A DNA stretch of 64,000 nucleotides from Arthrobacter sp. Soc17.1.1.1 (GTDB lineage: Bacteria; Actinomycetota; Actinomycetes; Actinomycetales; Micrococcaceae). Within the stretch, counting starts at the first letter, position 1; each line of letters opens with the position of its first letter. This document shows positions 18,247 to 25,621 of the stretch, piece by piece. Position numbers and translations under genes: made by a program. The notes beneath the pieces are model-generated. The model saw only the letters and a list, made by a program, of their open reading frames with translations, made no database searches and had not been told where the DNA came from. The stretch spans positions 1,116,001 through 1,180,000 of the forward strand of contig NZ_JBAJII010000001.1 of the NCBI RefSeq assembly GCF_036867195.1, read 5' to 3'.

Positions 18247-18456
18247 CTGCCAGCGGCAAGCACCGAGCGGACCATTTCAACGACCGAATGAACTACTCGG
18301 AAGAGCTGCTGTTCGACTGCCGGGCGCGTTCGGACCGCATGGAGGACCCTCCGCCGTCTGGGAGCCGCCGTGAGCGACGCGAGTCTCGTGAGTCTGCTCC
18401 GCCGCCGGTACCGCAGGCTCAAGGACCGCGTGCGGGCGCGGCGCGGAGTCGACCAG
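18247..18456 (+). pseudogene. Relic of a GT2 glycosyltransferase 3' end
   Basis: This is a decayed copy of the last 165-200 bases of the intact glycosyltransferase gene at 22063-23064. It shares GCGGACCAT.TCAAC, ATGAACTACTCGGAAGAGCT, GCGCGTTCGGA.CGCATGGAG and GGTACCGCAGGCTCAAGGAC with that gene. A net two-base deletion after CGCATGGAGGA shifts the frame, and the upstream 800 bases of the gene are gone. It is followed at the right distance by a decayed copy of the same terminator hairpin and by an SLH gene, as at the intact locus. Confidence 0.85.
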
Positions 18457-18513
18457 CGATAACCGACCGAGCACGCCCACCCACCTGGTGTTACACCTAT
18501 TACGCATTACCGG

Positions 18514-18562
18514 GACGAGCAACCGCAGCCATGCGCGGAAGTGCGCATTGCTGCTGTCGTGT
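18514..18562. terminator. Decayed terminator hairpin
   Basis: CAGCCATGCGCG...TGCGCAT(T)GCTGCTGTCGTGT is a mutated copy of the 22-bp-stem hairpin at 23100-23147. The inner stem still pairs (GCAGCCATGCGC with GCGCATTGCTGC) but the outer left arm has diverged. Confidence 0.6.
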
Positions 18563-18577
18563 ACTGATTGCCGGCAG

Positions 18578-20248
18578 TCAGGGTGTTCCATCGGCCCGGT
18601 AGAGGAACGCGGCCATCGCGTCCCTGTTCACGGGTTGCAGGGCCCGGTAGGTGCGGGTCCCGTCGGCCTCGGCCCAGCCGGTGCTGATGCCGGTGGATGC
18701 GAGCCAGGACATCTCCTTGTAGAACTGCTGGCCCGTGCTGATGTCCGCGAAGGGTGAGACGGCCGGGGGTGTGTAGGCGGGGGAGCCGGCTGCCCGGTAG
18801 AGGAACGCGGCCATCGCGTCCCGGTTCACGGGCTGCAGGGCCCGGTAGGTGCGGGTCCCGTCGGCCTCGGCCCAGCCGGTGCTGATGCCGGTGGATGCGA
18901 GCCAGGACATCTCCTTGTAGAACTGCTGGCCCGTGCTGATGTCCGCGAAGGGTGAGACGGCCGGGGGTGTGTAGGCGGGGGAGCCGGCTGCCCGGTAGAG
19001 GAACGCGGCCATCGCGTCCCGGTTCACGGGCTGCAGGGCCCGGTAGGTGCGGGTCCCGTCGGCCTCGGCCCAGCCGGTGCTGATGCCGGTGGATGCGAGC
19101 CACGACATCTCCTTGTAGAACTGCTGGCCCGTGCTCACATCCGTGAACGGTGAGCCCGCAGGAGGCGCATACGGTGCCGGGGTGGTCTTGAACGTGGTCG
19201 TCCACTCCGTGACAGAGCTCGGGGCCAGGACGTAGCCGGTGGTGGCGCGTGCGGTCACCGTGACGGTCCCGGTGCCGGGGTAGGTTCCTGCGGCGATGAT
19301 CCTGTCGCCGATCAGGTACTCGATTCCGCTCGTCGCCGGGACCGTGTAGGTGTCGTCCCTCGTGCCGTCCGGATCCGTGAACACCACAGCTCCCGGGGTG
19401 GCGGTCGTCGGGCGTTGAGTGAAGGTGTGGGACCAGGACATCCCACCGAAAACTTTGTAGCCTGCCTGTGCTCGGGCTTCTATGTTCACCGGGCTCCACT
19501 GCGAGTGGTGTTCCCCTGGTGGCATCAGCGTCCCGTTGACGAAGTAGTCGACGCCCGTGATAGAGGGGATCCTGTACGTCCCTGTCGCGTCATCCCATAC
19601 AGGCGCCTGAGTTGTGACGGGCGTCAGTGGTGGGGCATCGAGAGACGGCTTGCCATCGAAGTAGTCCTGCGCCGTTGCGTATGTTCCCGCCGGCGGGGTT
19701 GCGAAGGCGAAGAAATTGACCGTCCCGTACATCGTGTAGTTGGCGGGGTCGTTTCTCCAATCCTTATTACCTGTGATGGAGATTCCCACTCCGATTGTCT
19801 TGAGCCGAGGATCGCTCATGACCGAGTTGTGTCCAGGCGAGGCGTCCCATTGGACAACGAGGCCCTCGCCCAGGGTGTCCCATCGAGCGGCGATGATTTC
19901 ACTCGCGGCGCTCCAACGATGGGCGACTCTGGGGTCCGATCCGTAACCGGGGTTGTGGTAGAACGACTTCGTTTCTGCCATGTGGTCCGACCAGTCTTCG
20001 GCGACCTCCGAGGCGGTGACGTTGAAGTTCACGGGTTCAAGGCCCTTATTCACACGGAATTCGTTGATGTGGTTGAAGACGTCCACAATCTGCTGCTCGT
20101 TGGCGAGATTCAACGTGCTGGGCATCGGACTCGCCTGCGTCACGGCGGTCTCCGGGCTGGCTGCCGCTTGTCGGGTGTCAGCAGGGAGGACGGCAGCTAT
20201 GACGAGTAGGCCGGCCAGAATTGTGAGAGTTCTCCTACCCCGAGTCAT
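18578..20248 (-). CDS. Secreted CAP/SCP-domain protein with three SLH-like repeats
   Basis: A 556-residue exported protein. From ATG 20248 it has a signal peptide (RTLTILAGLLVIAAVLPADT), a CAP domain of about 150 residues (NEFRVNKGLEPVNFNVTASE, HMAETKSFYHNPGY, GEGL, GHNSVMSDPRLKTIGVGIS), two related Ig-like units of about 75 residues (TYRIPSITGVDYFVNG; TYTVPATSGIEYLIG), and three 66-residue SLH-like repeats. The frame is open to 20401 but only 20248 gives a proper signal peptide. CAP proteins are secreted proteins of varied function, and the SLH repeats would tie this one to the wall. GC is intermediate. Confidence 0.85.
   Translation of the reverse strand: MTRGRRTLTILAGLLVIAAVLPADTRQAAASPETAVTQASPMPSTLNLANEQQIVDVFNHINEFRVNKGLEPVNFNVTASEVAEDWSDHMAETKSFYHNPGYGSDPRVAHRWSAASEIIAARWDTLGEGLVVQWDASPGHNSVMSDPRLKTIGVGISITGNKDWRNDPANYTMYGTVNFFAFATPPAGTYATAQDYFDGKPSLDAPPLTPVTTQAPVWDDATGTYRIPSITGVDYFVNGTLMPPGEHHSQWSPVNIEARAQAGYKVFGGMSWSHTFTQRPTTATPGAVVFTDPDGTRDDTYTVPATSGIEYLIGDRIIAAGTYPGTGTVTVTARATTGYVLAPSSVTEWTTTFKTTPAPYAPPAGSPFTDVSTGQQFYKEMSWLASTGISTGWAEADGTRTYRALQPVNRDAMAAFLYRAAGSPAYTPPAVSPFADISTGQQFYKEMSWLASTGISTGWAEADGTRTYRALQPVNRDAMAAFLYRAAGSPAYTPPAVSPFADISTGQQFYKEMSWLASTGISTGWAEADGTRTYRALQPVNRDAMAAFLYRADGTP
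18598..19191 (-). repeat. Three near-identical 198-bp SLH repeats
   Basis: Units begin at 18598, 18796 and 18994 (period 198 = 66 codons). The first two differ at only a few positions over their whole length; the third diverges only in its last 50 bases. Such identity at synonymous sites means recent duplication or gene conversion. Confidence 0.9.
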
Positions 20249-20557
20249 GATGCTTCGATGCTTTCCGGGACCTGCGTGTAGAGGCACAAAGGTGGCTTGC
20301 GGCGACAGTGCAACCCCGGTCCGCGCCGTATTTTGGGCAGCGTCGAGTCCGACGAGTGGTGACATTGAATTCCCCAGAGAACAATTGAGTGAGACATTCA
20401 CAGCCTAGGGCAGCTGATGCCTTCCTACACCGCATTCTTCGCGCAGGTTCGCCACTGAATAGTCTCTGGTCGTCCGAGGCGTCCTGGCGCCCTGTGGTCT
20501 CCGGGTGGCGTCGAGATTGCGATGCGGTGTCCGGGCAAGCCTCCGGGATGGGCGAGA
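20249..20557. other. 309-base divergent intergenic region
   Basis: Lies between the divergent CAP/SLH gene and the pyruvyl transferase gene. No gene or long dyad is seen. The right end carries the probable leaderless promoter GAGAAT at 20554-20559; the left half is lower in GC than the flanks. Confidence 0.5.
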
Positions 20558-20559
20558 AT
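20554..20559 (+). promoter_or_regulatory. Possible leaderless promoter of the pyruvyl transferase gene
   Basis: GAGAAT followed by seven bases and GTG 20567, the layout seen at lpdA (GGGCGATAATCGGACGGTG against GGGCGAGAATGGACGACGTG). The first -10 base is not T, so this is weaker than the others. Confidence 0.4.
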
Positions 20560-22066
20560 GGACGACGTGAAAGTAGCAGTGCTGGGAGACGTCGGTCAGC
20601 CGATCTACCACGTGGGCGATGAGGCGATGACCCATGCCGCGATCGACGAGCTCCGGGCCCGGGGTCTCGACGACGTCGTGGTGTTCACCCGTGACGTGGG
20701 GAGTTCGGAGGCAGCCTTCGGCGCTCCCGCCGTTCCTACACTCGCCTTCCCATGGCCCCCTCGTGAACGGTCCGACTATCTCCGCCGCGTCCTCGCCGTC
20801 GCCCGGGACGAGCCGGACGCACTCCCGGCAGCGGATCCTGCCCGCGACTTCATCGCGCACCTGCGTCGGTGCGATGCGCTCCTGGTCGCCGGTGGTGGCA
20901 ACATGAACTCGCTGTACGGGTGGCTGCTGTACGAGCGGGTCGCAGCGGCACGTATCGCTCGGGCGCTCGGCCTGCAGGTCGTCGTCTCGGGCCAGACGCT
21001 CGGGCCCGACCTGCACGGGCCCGACCGGGATGCAGCGCGCACCCTTCTCGAGGCTGCCCACCTGATCGGAGCCAGGGAGGCGCCCTCCCTGCAGCTCATG
21101 CGGGAGCTCGCTCCCGGCGCGTCGGTGCAGGCGTGCCTCGACGACGCCTCCTTCCTGTCGGACGCCGGCCGGAAGGACACCCCGGCCGGCGGGGTGGACG
21201 ACCTGCCGACCGGTCCCTACATCGCCGCGACGTTCTCGCCCGGCCACGGCGAGGTGGACCGGGATGCCTACCTGTCCGTCCTGGCAGCCGCGCTGGATGA
21301 AGCCGCCGACCTCACGGGGCACCCGGTGGTGTTCCTCCCGCACATGGCCACACCCGGTCGGGGCGACGTCGACGACCAGATGCACCGCGACATCGCCGCC
21401 CGCATGACGAGCAGGCAGCCCGTGCTCCTGCCGATCCAGGACGCCCACCGGACTCTGGAGCTCACCCGGCAAGCGGCGCTGGTCATCACCTCCCGGTATC
21501 ACCCGGTGGTCTTCGCACTCGATGCCGGGGTACCCGTTGTCGCGATCGCGCCTGAAGCGTACAGCGACGTGCGGATGAGGGGCGCTCTCCGGAACTGGGG
21601 ACTGGACCCCCTGGCCCTGACCCTCCCGTCCCTGCTCGACGGCACCCTGGCCCGGGCTGTGACCGATGTGTGGTCCAGACGCGACGCCCTGGCCTCGTAC
21701 CTGGCGGACATCCGCGCTTCGCGCCTGGCGCAGCACCGGCGCTGGTGGGACGACGTCGCCTCCGCGCTCAACGGGCAGGCAACCGGTCCCGGTCCTGTGG
21801 CCGAATCCACCGGGGTACCCGCCCCGCCGCCCCTCGATCCCGGGTGGCAGGCTCAGGCCGCGGCGTCCGCCCTGTCGTTCCTGCCCACCGCGGCGGCGTC
21901 GACCCGGTGGCGGATCGAGAACGAGCACCTGCGCGGAGACCTCGACGCCGTCGCCGGCGAACGGGACAGCGCACGGGACGAGCTGTCGGCCTGGCTCGGA
22001 TCACGGTCCTTCAAGCTCGCCCGGAAAGCAGCGGCAGTGGCATCGGTCGTCAGGCGGAGGCGATGA
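20558..22066 (+). CDS. Polysaccharide pyruvyl transferase family protein
   Basis: A 502-residue protein of the CsaB/WcaK pyruvyl transferase family, which moves pyruvate from phosphoenolpyruvate to a sugar as a ketal. It shows the N-terminal KVAVLGDVGQPIYHVGDEAM, the central LLVAGGGNMNSLYGW, and the C-terminal ITSRYHPVVFALDAGVPVVAI. A Pro-rich linker and a short coil (RIENEHLRGDLDAVAGERD) follow, ending in a basic tail like that of the next gene. Starts at 20558 (ATG) and 20567 (GTG) are both possible; the GTG fits a leaderless mRNA. Its stop overlaps the next ATG. CsaB pyruvylates the wall polymer that SLH domains bind in Firmicutes, and three SLH-like genes flank this one. Confidence 0.85.
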   Translation: MDDVKVAVLGDVGQPIYHVGDEAMTHAAIDELRARGLDDVVVFTRDVGSSEAAFGAPAVPTLAFPWPPRERSDYLRRVLAVARDEPDALPAADPARDFIAHLRRCDALLVAGGGNMNSLYGWLLYERVAAARIARALGLQVVVSGQTLGPDLHGPDRDAARTLLEAAHLIGAREAPSLQLMRELAPGASVQACLDDASFLSDAGRKDTPAGGVDDLPTGPYIAATFSPGHGEVDRDAYLSVLAAALDEAADLTGHPVVFLPHMATPGRGDVDDQMHRDIAARMTSRQPVLLPIQDAHRTLELTRQAALVITSRYHPVVFALDAGVPVVAIAPEAYSDVRMRGALRNWGLDPLALTLPSLLDGTLARAVTDVWSRRDALASYLADIRASRLAQHRRWWDDVASALNGQATGPGPVAESTGVPAPPPLDPGWQAQAAASALSFLPTAAASTRWRIENEHLRGDLDAVAGERDSARDELSAWLGSRSFKLARKAAAVASVVRRRR

Positions 22067-23064
22067 GCGAACAGCATCCGACGGCGAAGGTCGCCGTCAT
22101 CATGCGCACGAAGGACCGGCCGGTCCTCCTGCGGCGTGCCATCGAGGACGTCCTGCAGCAGGGCCTGCAGGACTGGCACCTCGTCGTCGTCAACGACGGC
22201 GGAAGCAGGGGACATGTGGACGCCCTCGTCGATGCCGCCTCCAGCCGCCTCCGCAACCGTGTGACGGTCCTCCACCACGGGACGAGCCGGGGCATGGAGG
22301 CCGCGTCGAACGCGGGGATCGCCGCGAGCACCTCCGACTACGTGGCGGTGCACGACGACGACGACTCGTGGCACCCGGACTTCCTCTCCCGCACCGTGCA
22401 CTACCTCGACACCAGACCCGAAGCGGGAGTGGGCGTCCGTACCGAGATCGTCCACGAGCGGCTCGAGGGCGACGACATCATCGAGACCGGCAGGGAGCTG
22501 TTCTCGCCGGAGATCCGGGAGCTCATGCTCAGCGACGCGCTGCGCTTCAACCGGTGCGTGCCCATCGGACTGCTCTACCGTCGGGAGCTCCACACGGAGG
22601 TCGGCGGCTACGACGAGACCCTGGGCGCGGTGGGCGACTGGGAGTTCCAGCTCCGCGTGCTCCAGCGCCATACGCTCGGTTTCATCGACGGTGAACCGCT
22701 GGCGTTCTGGCACCACCGCCACGACGCGCAGGGTCCTAGCGGCAACAGTTTCCTCGCCGGCAAGAACCAGCACCTGTACTACGACAAGTACGTCCGGGAA
22801 CGCCACCTCCACGAGTACGCTGCCGCGCACGGCCTCGGGGCCCTGCTCTACCTCGCCGGTGAGGGCAAGGAGCAGGCGGACCATCTCAACCAGAGGATGA
22901 ACTACTCGGAAGAGCTGCTGCACGACCTCCGGGCGCGTTCGGATCGCATGGAGGAGAGCCTCCGCCACCTCGAAGCCGCCGTGAGCGACGCAAGCCTCGT
23001 GAGTCTGCTTCGCCGCCGGTACCGCAGGCTCAAGGACCGGGTGCGGGCACGCCGAGCCGGCTGA
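22063..23064 (+). CDS. GT2-family glycosyltransferase
   Basis: A 333-residue GT-A glycosyltransferase with the N-terminal VAVIMRTKDRPVLLRRAIEDV, nucleotide site VVVNDGG, ASNAGIAAST and the DxD-type VAVHDDDDSW, then GGYDETLGAVGDWEFQLRV. A C-terminal coil (EELLHDLRARSDRMEESLRH) ends in a very basic tail (RRRYRRLKDRVRARRAG) that may hold it at the membrane. ATG 22063 overlaps the pyruvyl transferase stop codon, so the two are made together and probably act on the same glycan. The 3' end of this gene has a decayed second copy at 18247-18456. Confidence 0.88.
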   Translation: MSEQHPTAKVAVIMRTKDRPVLLRRAIEDVLQQGLQDWHLVVVNDGGSRGHVDALVDAASSRLRNRVTVLHHGTSRGMEAASNAGIAASTSDYVAVHDDDDSWHPDFLSRTVHYLDTRPEAGVGVRTEIVHERLEGDDIIETGRELFSPEIRELMLSDALRFNRCVPIGLLYRRELHTEVGGYDETLGAVGDWEFQLRVLQRHTLGFIDGEPLAFWHHRHDAQGPSGNSFLAGKNQHLYYDKYVRERHLHEYAAAHGLGALLYLAGEGKEQADHLNQRMNYSEELLHDLRARSDRMEESLRHLEAAVSDASLVSLLRRRYRRLKDRVRARRAG

Positions 23065-23099
23065 GCTTCCTCGTCGTCGCTCCTGGAGTGGTACCGGCA

Positions 23100-23147
23100 C
23101 ACACGACAGCAGCCATGCGCGGGACCGCGCATGGCTGCTGTCGTGTG
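23100..23147. terminator. Strong bidirectional terminator hairpin
   Basis: CACACGACAGCAGCCATGCG pairs, with two more bases, to its exact complement around a GGAC tetraloop: a 22-bp perfect stem. It lies between the convergent glycosyltransferase and deacetylase genes. Confidence 0.88.
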
Positions 23148-23161
23148 GTGGTGGCCTCCGG

Positions 23162-25153
23162 TCAGGGAGCGCCGGCCGCCCGGTAGAGGAAGGCGGCCAT
23201 GGCATCACGAGCCACGGGCTGCAGGGCCCGGTAGGTGCGGGTCCCATTCGCCTCGTCCCAACCGGTGCTGATGCCACGGGCGGAAAGCCAGGACATCTCC
23301 TTGTAGAACTGCTGGTCGGTCCTGATGTCCGCGAAGGGTGAGGTGGCCGGGGACGTGTAGGCGGGGGAACCCGCTGCCCGGTAGAGGAAGGCGGCCATCG
23401 CGTCCCTGTTCACGGGCTGCAGGGCCCGGTAGGTGCGGGTGCCGTTCGCCTCCACCCAGCCGATGCTGATCCCCGTGGACGCGAGCCAGGAGATCTCCTT
23501 GTAGAACTGCTGGTTCGTGGCGACGTCCGCGAACGGCGACACCGCCGGGGCCGTGTACGTCGGGGATCCCGCTGCCCGGTAGAGGAACGCGGCCATGGCA
23601 TCCCGGTTGACGGGCTGCAGCGCCCGGTACGTGCGGGTGCCGTTCGCCTCCACCCAGCCGGTGCTGATGCCGCGGTCGGACAGCCAGGAGATCTCCTTGT
23701 AGAACTGCTGGTTCGTGGTGATATCCGCGAACGGCGATACGGCCGGCGGGGTGTAGGGCGCTGCGCCGGTCGCCGTCAGTGAGTAGTCGTCCGTGGTGAG
23801 AGTGCCGTTGCTGATGAGGTTCAGGCCGATGCTGATCGCCGTGGCGCCTGCCGGTACGGGAAGCGACGTGTAGGTGGCCTGGGTCCAGTTATCGGCAGCG
23901 TCGTACAGCGGGCTCGAGTCCCAGTACCTCCAGTTACCCACCCCCGTCCGGTAGTACACGGCGAACTGCGTGGGCGCCGTGGACTTGTAGAAGGCGCTCA
24001 TCTGATAGGTGCGGCCGGGCGTCGCGCTGGGGGCGCACTCGCCCAGGTCGAGGCTCGGGAGGAGTTTCGCATCCCCGTCCACGTAGTTGTTCATGGTGAG
24101 CACCTGTGCGACGTTGCCGGTGCGGCCAGGGCTGACCTGGCTCCATGCCGGCGAGTTCTGCCCGTAGCCGCCGAAGAACCAGCACCTCGGGGTGCCCAAG
24201 ACGGCGCTCGGATCCTCGAGGCTGGGATTCCGGATGAGGTTCCCGGTGGTGATCGGAGCAGGGGCGGCGGGTCCGGCGACGAGTGGCTTCGTGGCGCCAC
24301 CGATGACGCCCTGCACCGTCTTGACCTCGATCCTCCCGGCGTCCACCTCGCCCTTGAGCCAGGCGGTGTACTGGGCGAAGACGGCGCTGGTCACGGAGAG
24401 TGGGTCCCCGTCACGGCCCACGTTGTGGAAGGTCAGCTGGACCCATCCTCCGCCGCCGTTGACGGACTGGTTGACGACCTGCTGCAGGTCGGCGAGGGTC
24501 CAGGTGTTGTCCACCTGCTGCGGGGCACCGGTGTTCCAGGGATTGGCCGGAGGGATGGTCTCTGCGACCGGGTAGGTCGCGGATTCCGGGTTCTTGCTGC
24601 GCACGTCGCCCAGGCCCCGGGCACTGTTGTACCCGCAGTCCCTGACGATCGCTTCGACCGCATCGCTGGACGACGCGAACGGGTAGGCGAAACTGGTGAT
24701 GTTCAGGCCGAGATTGGTCAGGTTCACCCGGTCGTTGCAGACCTGGCGCCTGGCCTCGTCCGCGCCCGCCACGACGAGGTCGGGGTGCGTCACGGTATGT
24801 CCGCCGATCTCGTGGCCGGCGGCCTGCAGGGCCTTGACCTGGTCGGTGGTCAGGTACGTCCCGGAATCGAGAGTCCCCGAATTGACGAAGAACGTCCCCC
24901 GTAGACCCGCCGCCTGCAGGGTGGCTGCGGCCTCGGCCTGGTTGTTGTTGCCGTCGTCGAAGGTGAGGCTGACGACGGTGTTCGGTGCGGCGTGCGCGGG
25001 CGTTGCGAAGACCGCTCCGCCGAGCATGGTGGCGGCCACGGCGAGCACACTGCCCAGCGCCGTCCAGCGGGGCCGGGGGGATGACGCCCGTGGCACCCTT
25101 CGTCGTCCGTGCTGTGATCCCGCAGTTGCGGGTCGTTGATCCCGTATTGCCAT
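23162..25153 (-). CDS. Secreted CE4 polysaccharide deacetylase with three SLH-like repeats
   Basis: A 663-residue exported enzyme. An Arg-rich n-region and signal helix (VLAVAATMLGGAVFATPAHA) precede a NodB-type deacetylase: TFDDG (D66, D67), metal histidines H119 and H123 in HEIGGHTVTH, and the late LTFHNVG segment. Residues 305-460 form a carbohydrate-binding-like beta domain (NLIRNPSLEDPS, CWFFGGYGQNSPAW). Three 66-residue SLH-like repeats end the protein. It should remove N-acetyl groups from peptidoglycan or a wall polysaccharide at the surface. The start lacks a clear ribosome site. It faces the glycosyltransferase across the strong hairpin. Confidence 0.88.
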   Translation of the reverse strand: MAIRDQRPATAGSQHGRRRVPRASSPRPRWTALGSVLAVAATMLGGAVFATPAHAAPNTVVSLTFDDGNNNQAEAAATLQAAGLRGTFFVNSGTLDSGTYLTTDQVKALQAAGHEIGGHTVTHPDLVVAGADEARRQVCNDRVNLTNLGLNITSFAYPFASSSDAVEAIVRDCGYNSARGLGDVRSKNPESATYPVAETIPPANPWNTGAPQQVDNTWTLADLQQVVNQSVNGGGGWVQLTFHNVGRDGDPLSVTSAVFAQYTAWLKGEVDAGRIEVKTVQGVIGGATKPLVAGPAAPAPITTGNLIRNPSLEDPSAVLGTPRCWFFGGYGQNSPAWSQVSPGRTGNVAQVLTMNNYVDGDAKLLPSLDLGECAPSATPGRTYQMSAFYKSTAPTQFAVYYRTGVGNWRYWDSSPLYDAADNWTQATYTSLPVPAGATAISIGLNLISNGTLTTDDYSLTATGAAPYTPPAVSPFADITTNQQFYKEISWLSDRGISTGWVEANGTRTYRALQPVNRDAMAAFLYRAAGSPTYTAPAVSPFADVATNQQFYKEISWLASTGISIGWVEANGTRTYRALQPVNRDAMAAFLYRAAGSPAYTSPATSPFADIRTDQQFYKEMSWLSARGISTGWDEANGTRTYRALQPVARDAMAAFLYRAAGAP

Positions 25154-25472
25154 TGGTGCACCCCGATATCCCGCTCAGGGGGAAACCGGGCCCATTGAAG
25201 GCTGCCGTGCCTCGACGGTGATCCGCCGGTGCCCGAGACCTGTTCCGCAACCCTGTTACACGACCGCATCCGATCGCATGAAACCACGCTGTTTCCCCAG
25301 CTAATTGTGCAGGTCGTCAATTTCGACCTGTGCTCGAAGCGTATTGACTGCGGAATGCGGCGTCGCCAGTGGTCGCTACTCTATTTCGACGATTCCTACT
25401 CGGACTCGGTCGTGTGGCCCGCAGGGAAGGGCAGCAGGTCCGTGCGGAATTCGTCCCGGAGTTTCTTCCGAG
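25154..25472. other. Intergenic region upstream of the deacetylase
   Basis: About 320 bases of lower GC. It must hold the deacetylase promoter on the minus strand, but no -10/-35 pair stands out. No coding sequence is supported. Confidence 0.5.
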
Positions 25473-25524
25473 AAAGGTACAGGAACGAATACCTGTCGTC
25501 GCGGGTGTTCGTTCCTGTACCTTT
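25473..25524 (-). terminator. Long hairpin downstream of the carboxylase alpha gene
   Basis: AAAGGTACAGGAACGAATAC plus one base pairs with its complement ending TTCCTGTACCTTT (20 of 21 positions) around a ten-base loop. It is 88 bases beyond the accA3-type stop codon and would end that transcript; a mobile palindromic element is the alternative. Confidence 0.6.
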
Positions 25525-25578
25525 GCCGGACATTCACCAGGAATGGGTCGGAACGGGTCGGGATCACCGGCGGCCGGT

Positions 25579-25621
25579 GTCCCGGCACTAGTCCCGGCAC
25601 TAGTCCCGGCACTAGTCCCGG
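25579..25621. repeat. 12-nt tandem repeat across the carboxylase stop codon
   Basis: GTCCCGGCACTA occurs three times exactly and a fourth time in part. The TAG stop of the carboxylase gene (25612-25614 on the minus strand) is inside the array, and each unit repeats the same in-register TAG. Confidence 0.85.

Noticed and set aside
18116..18602. Short open frames in the gap between the two SLH genes
   Set aside because: Codon use is poor and they overlap the glycosyltransferase relic and hairpin; better explained as decayed DNA.
18598..19191. Regular 198-bp repeats considered as a CRISPR-like array
   Set aside because: They are contiguous, in frame and encode SLH-like domains; there are no spacers or cas genes.
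25473..25524. The long hairpin as a third copy of the 98-nt element
   Set aside because: It shares only a short GGAACGA-like core; arms, length and loop are different.
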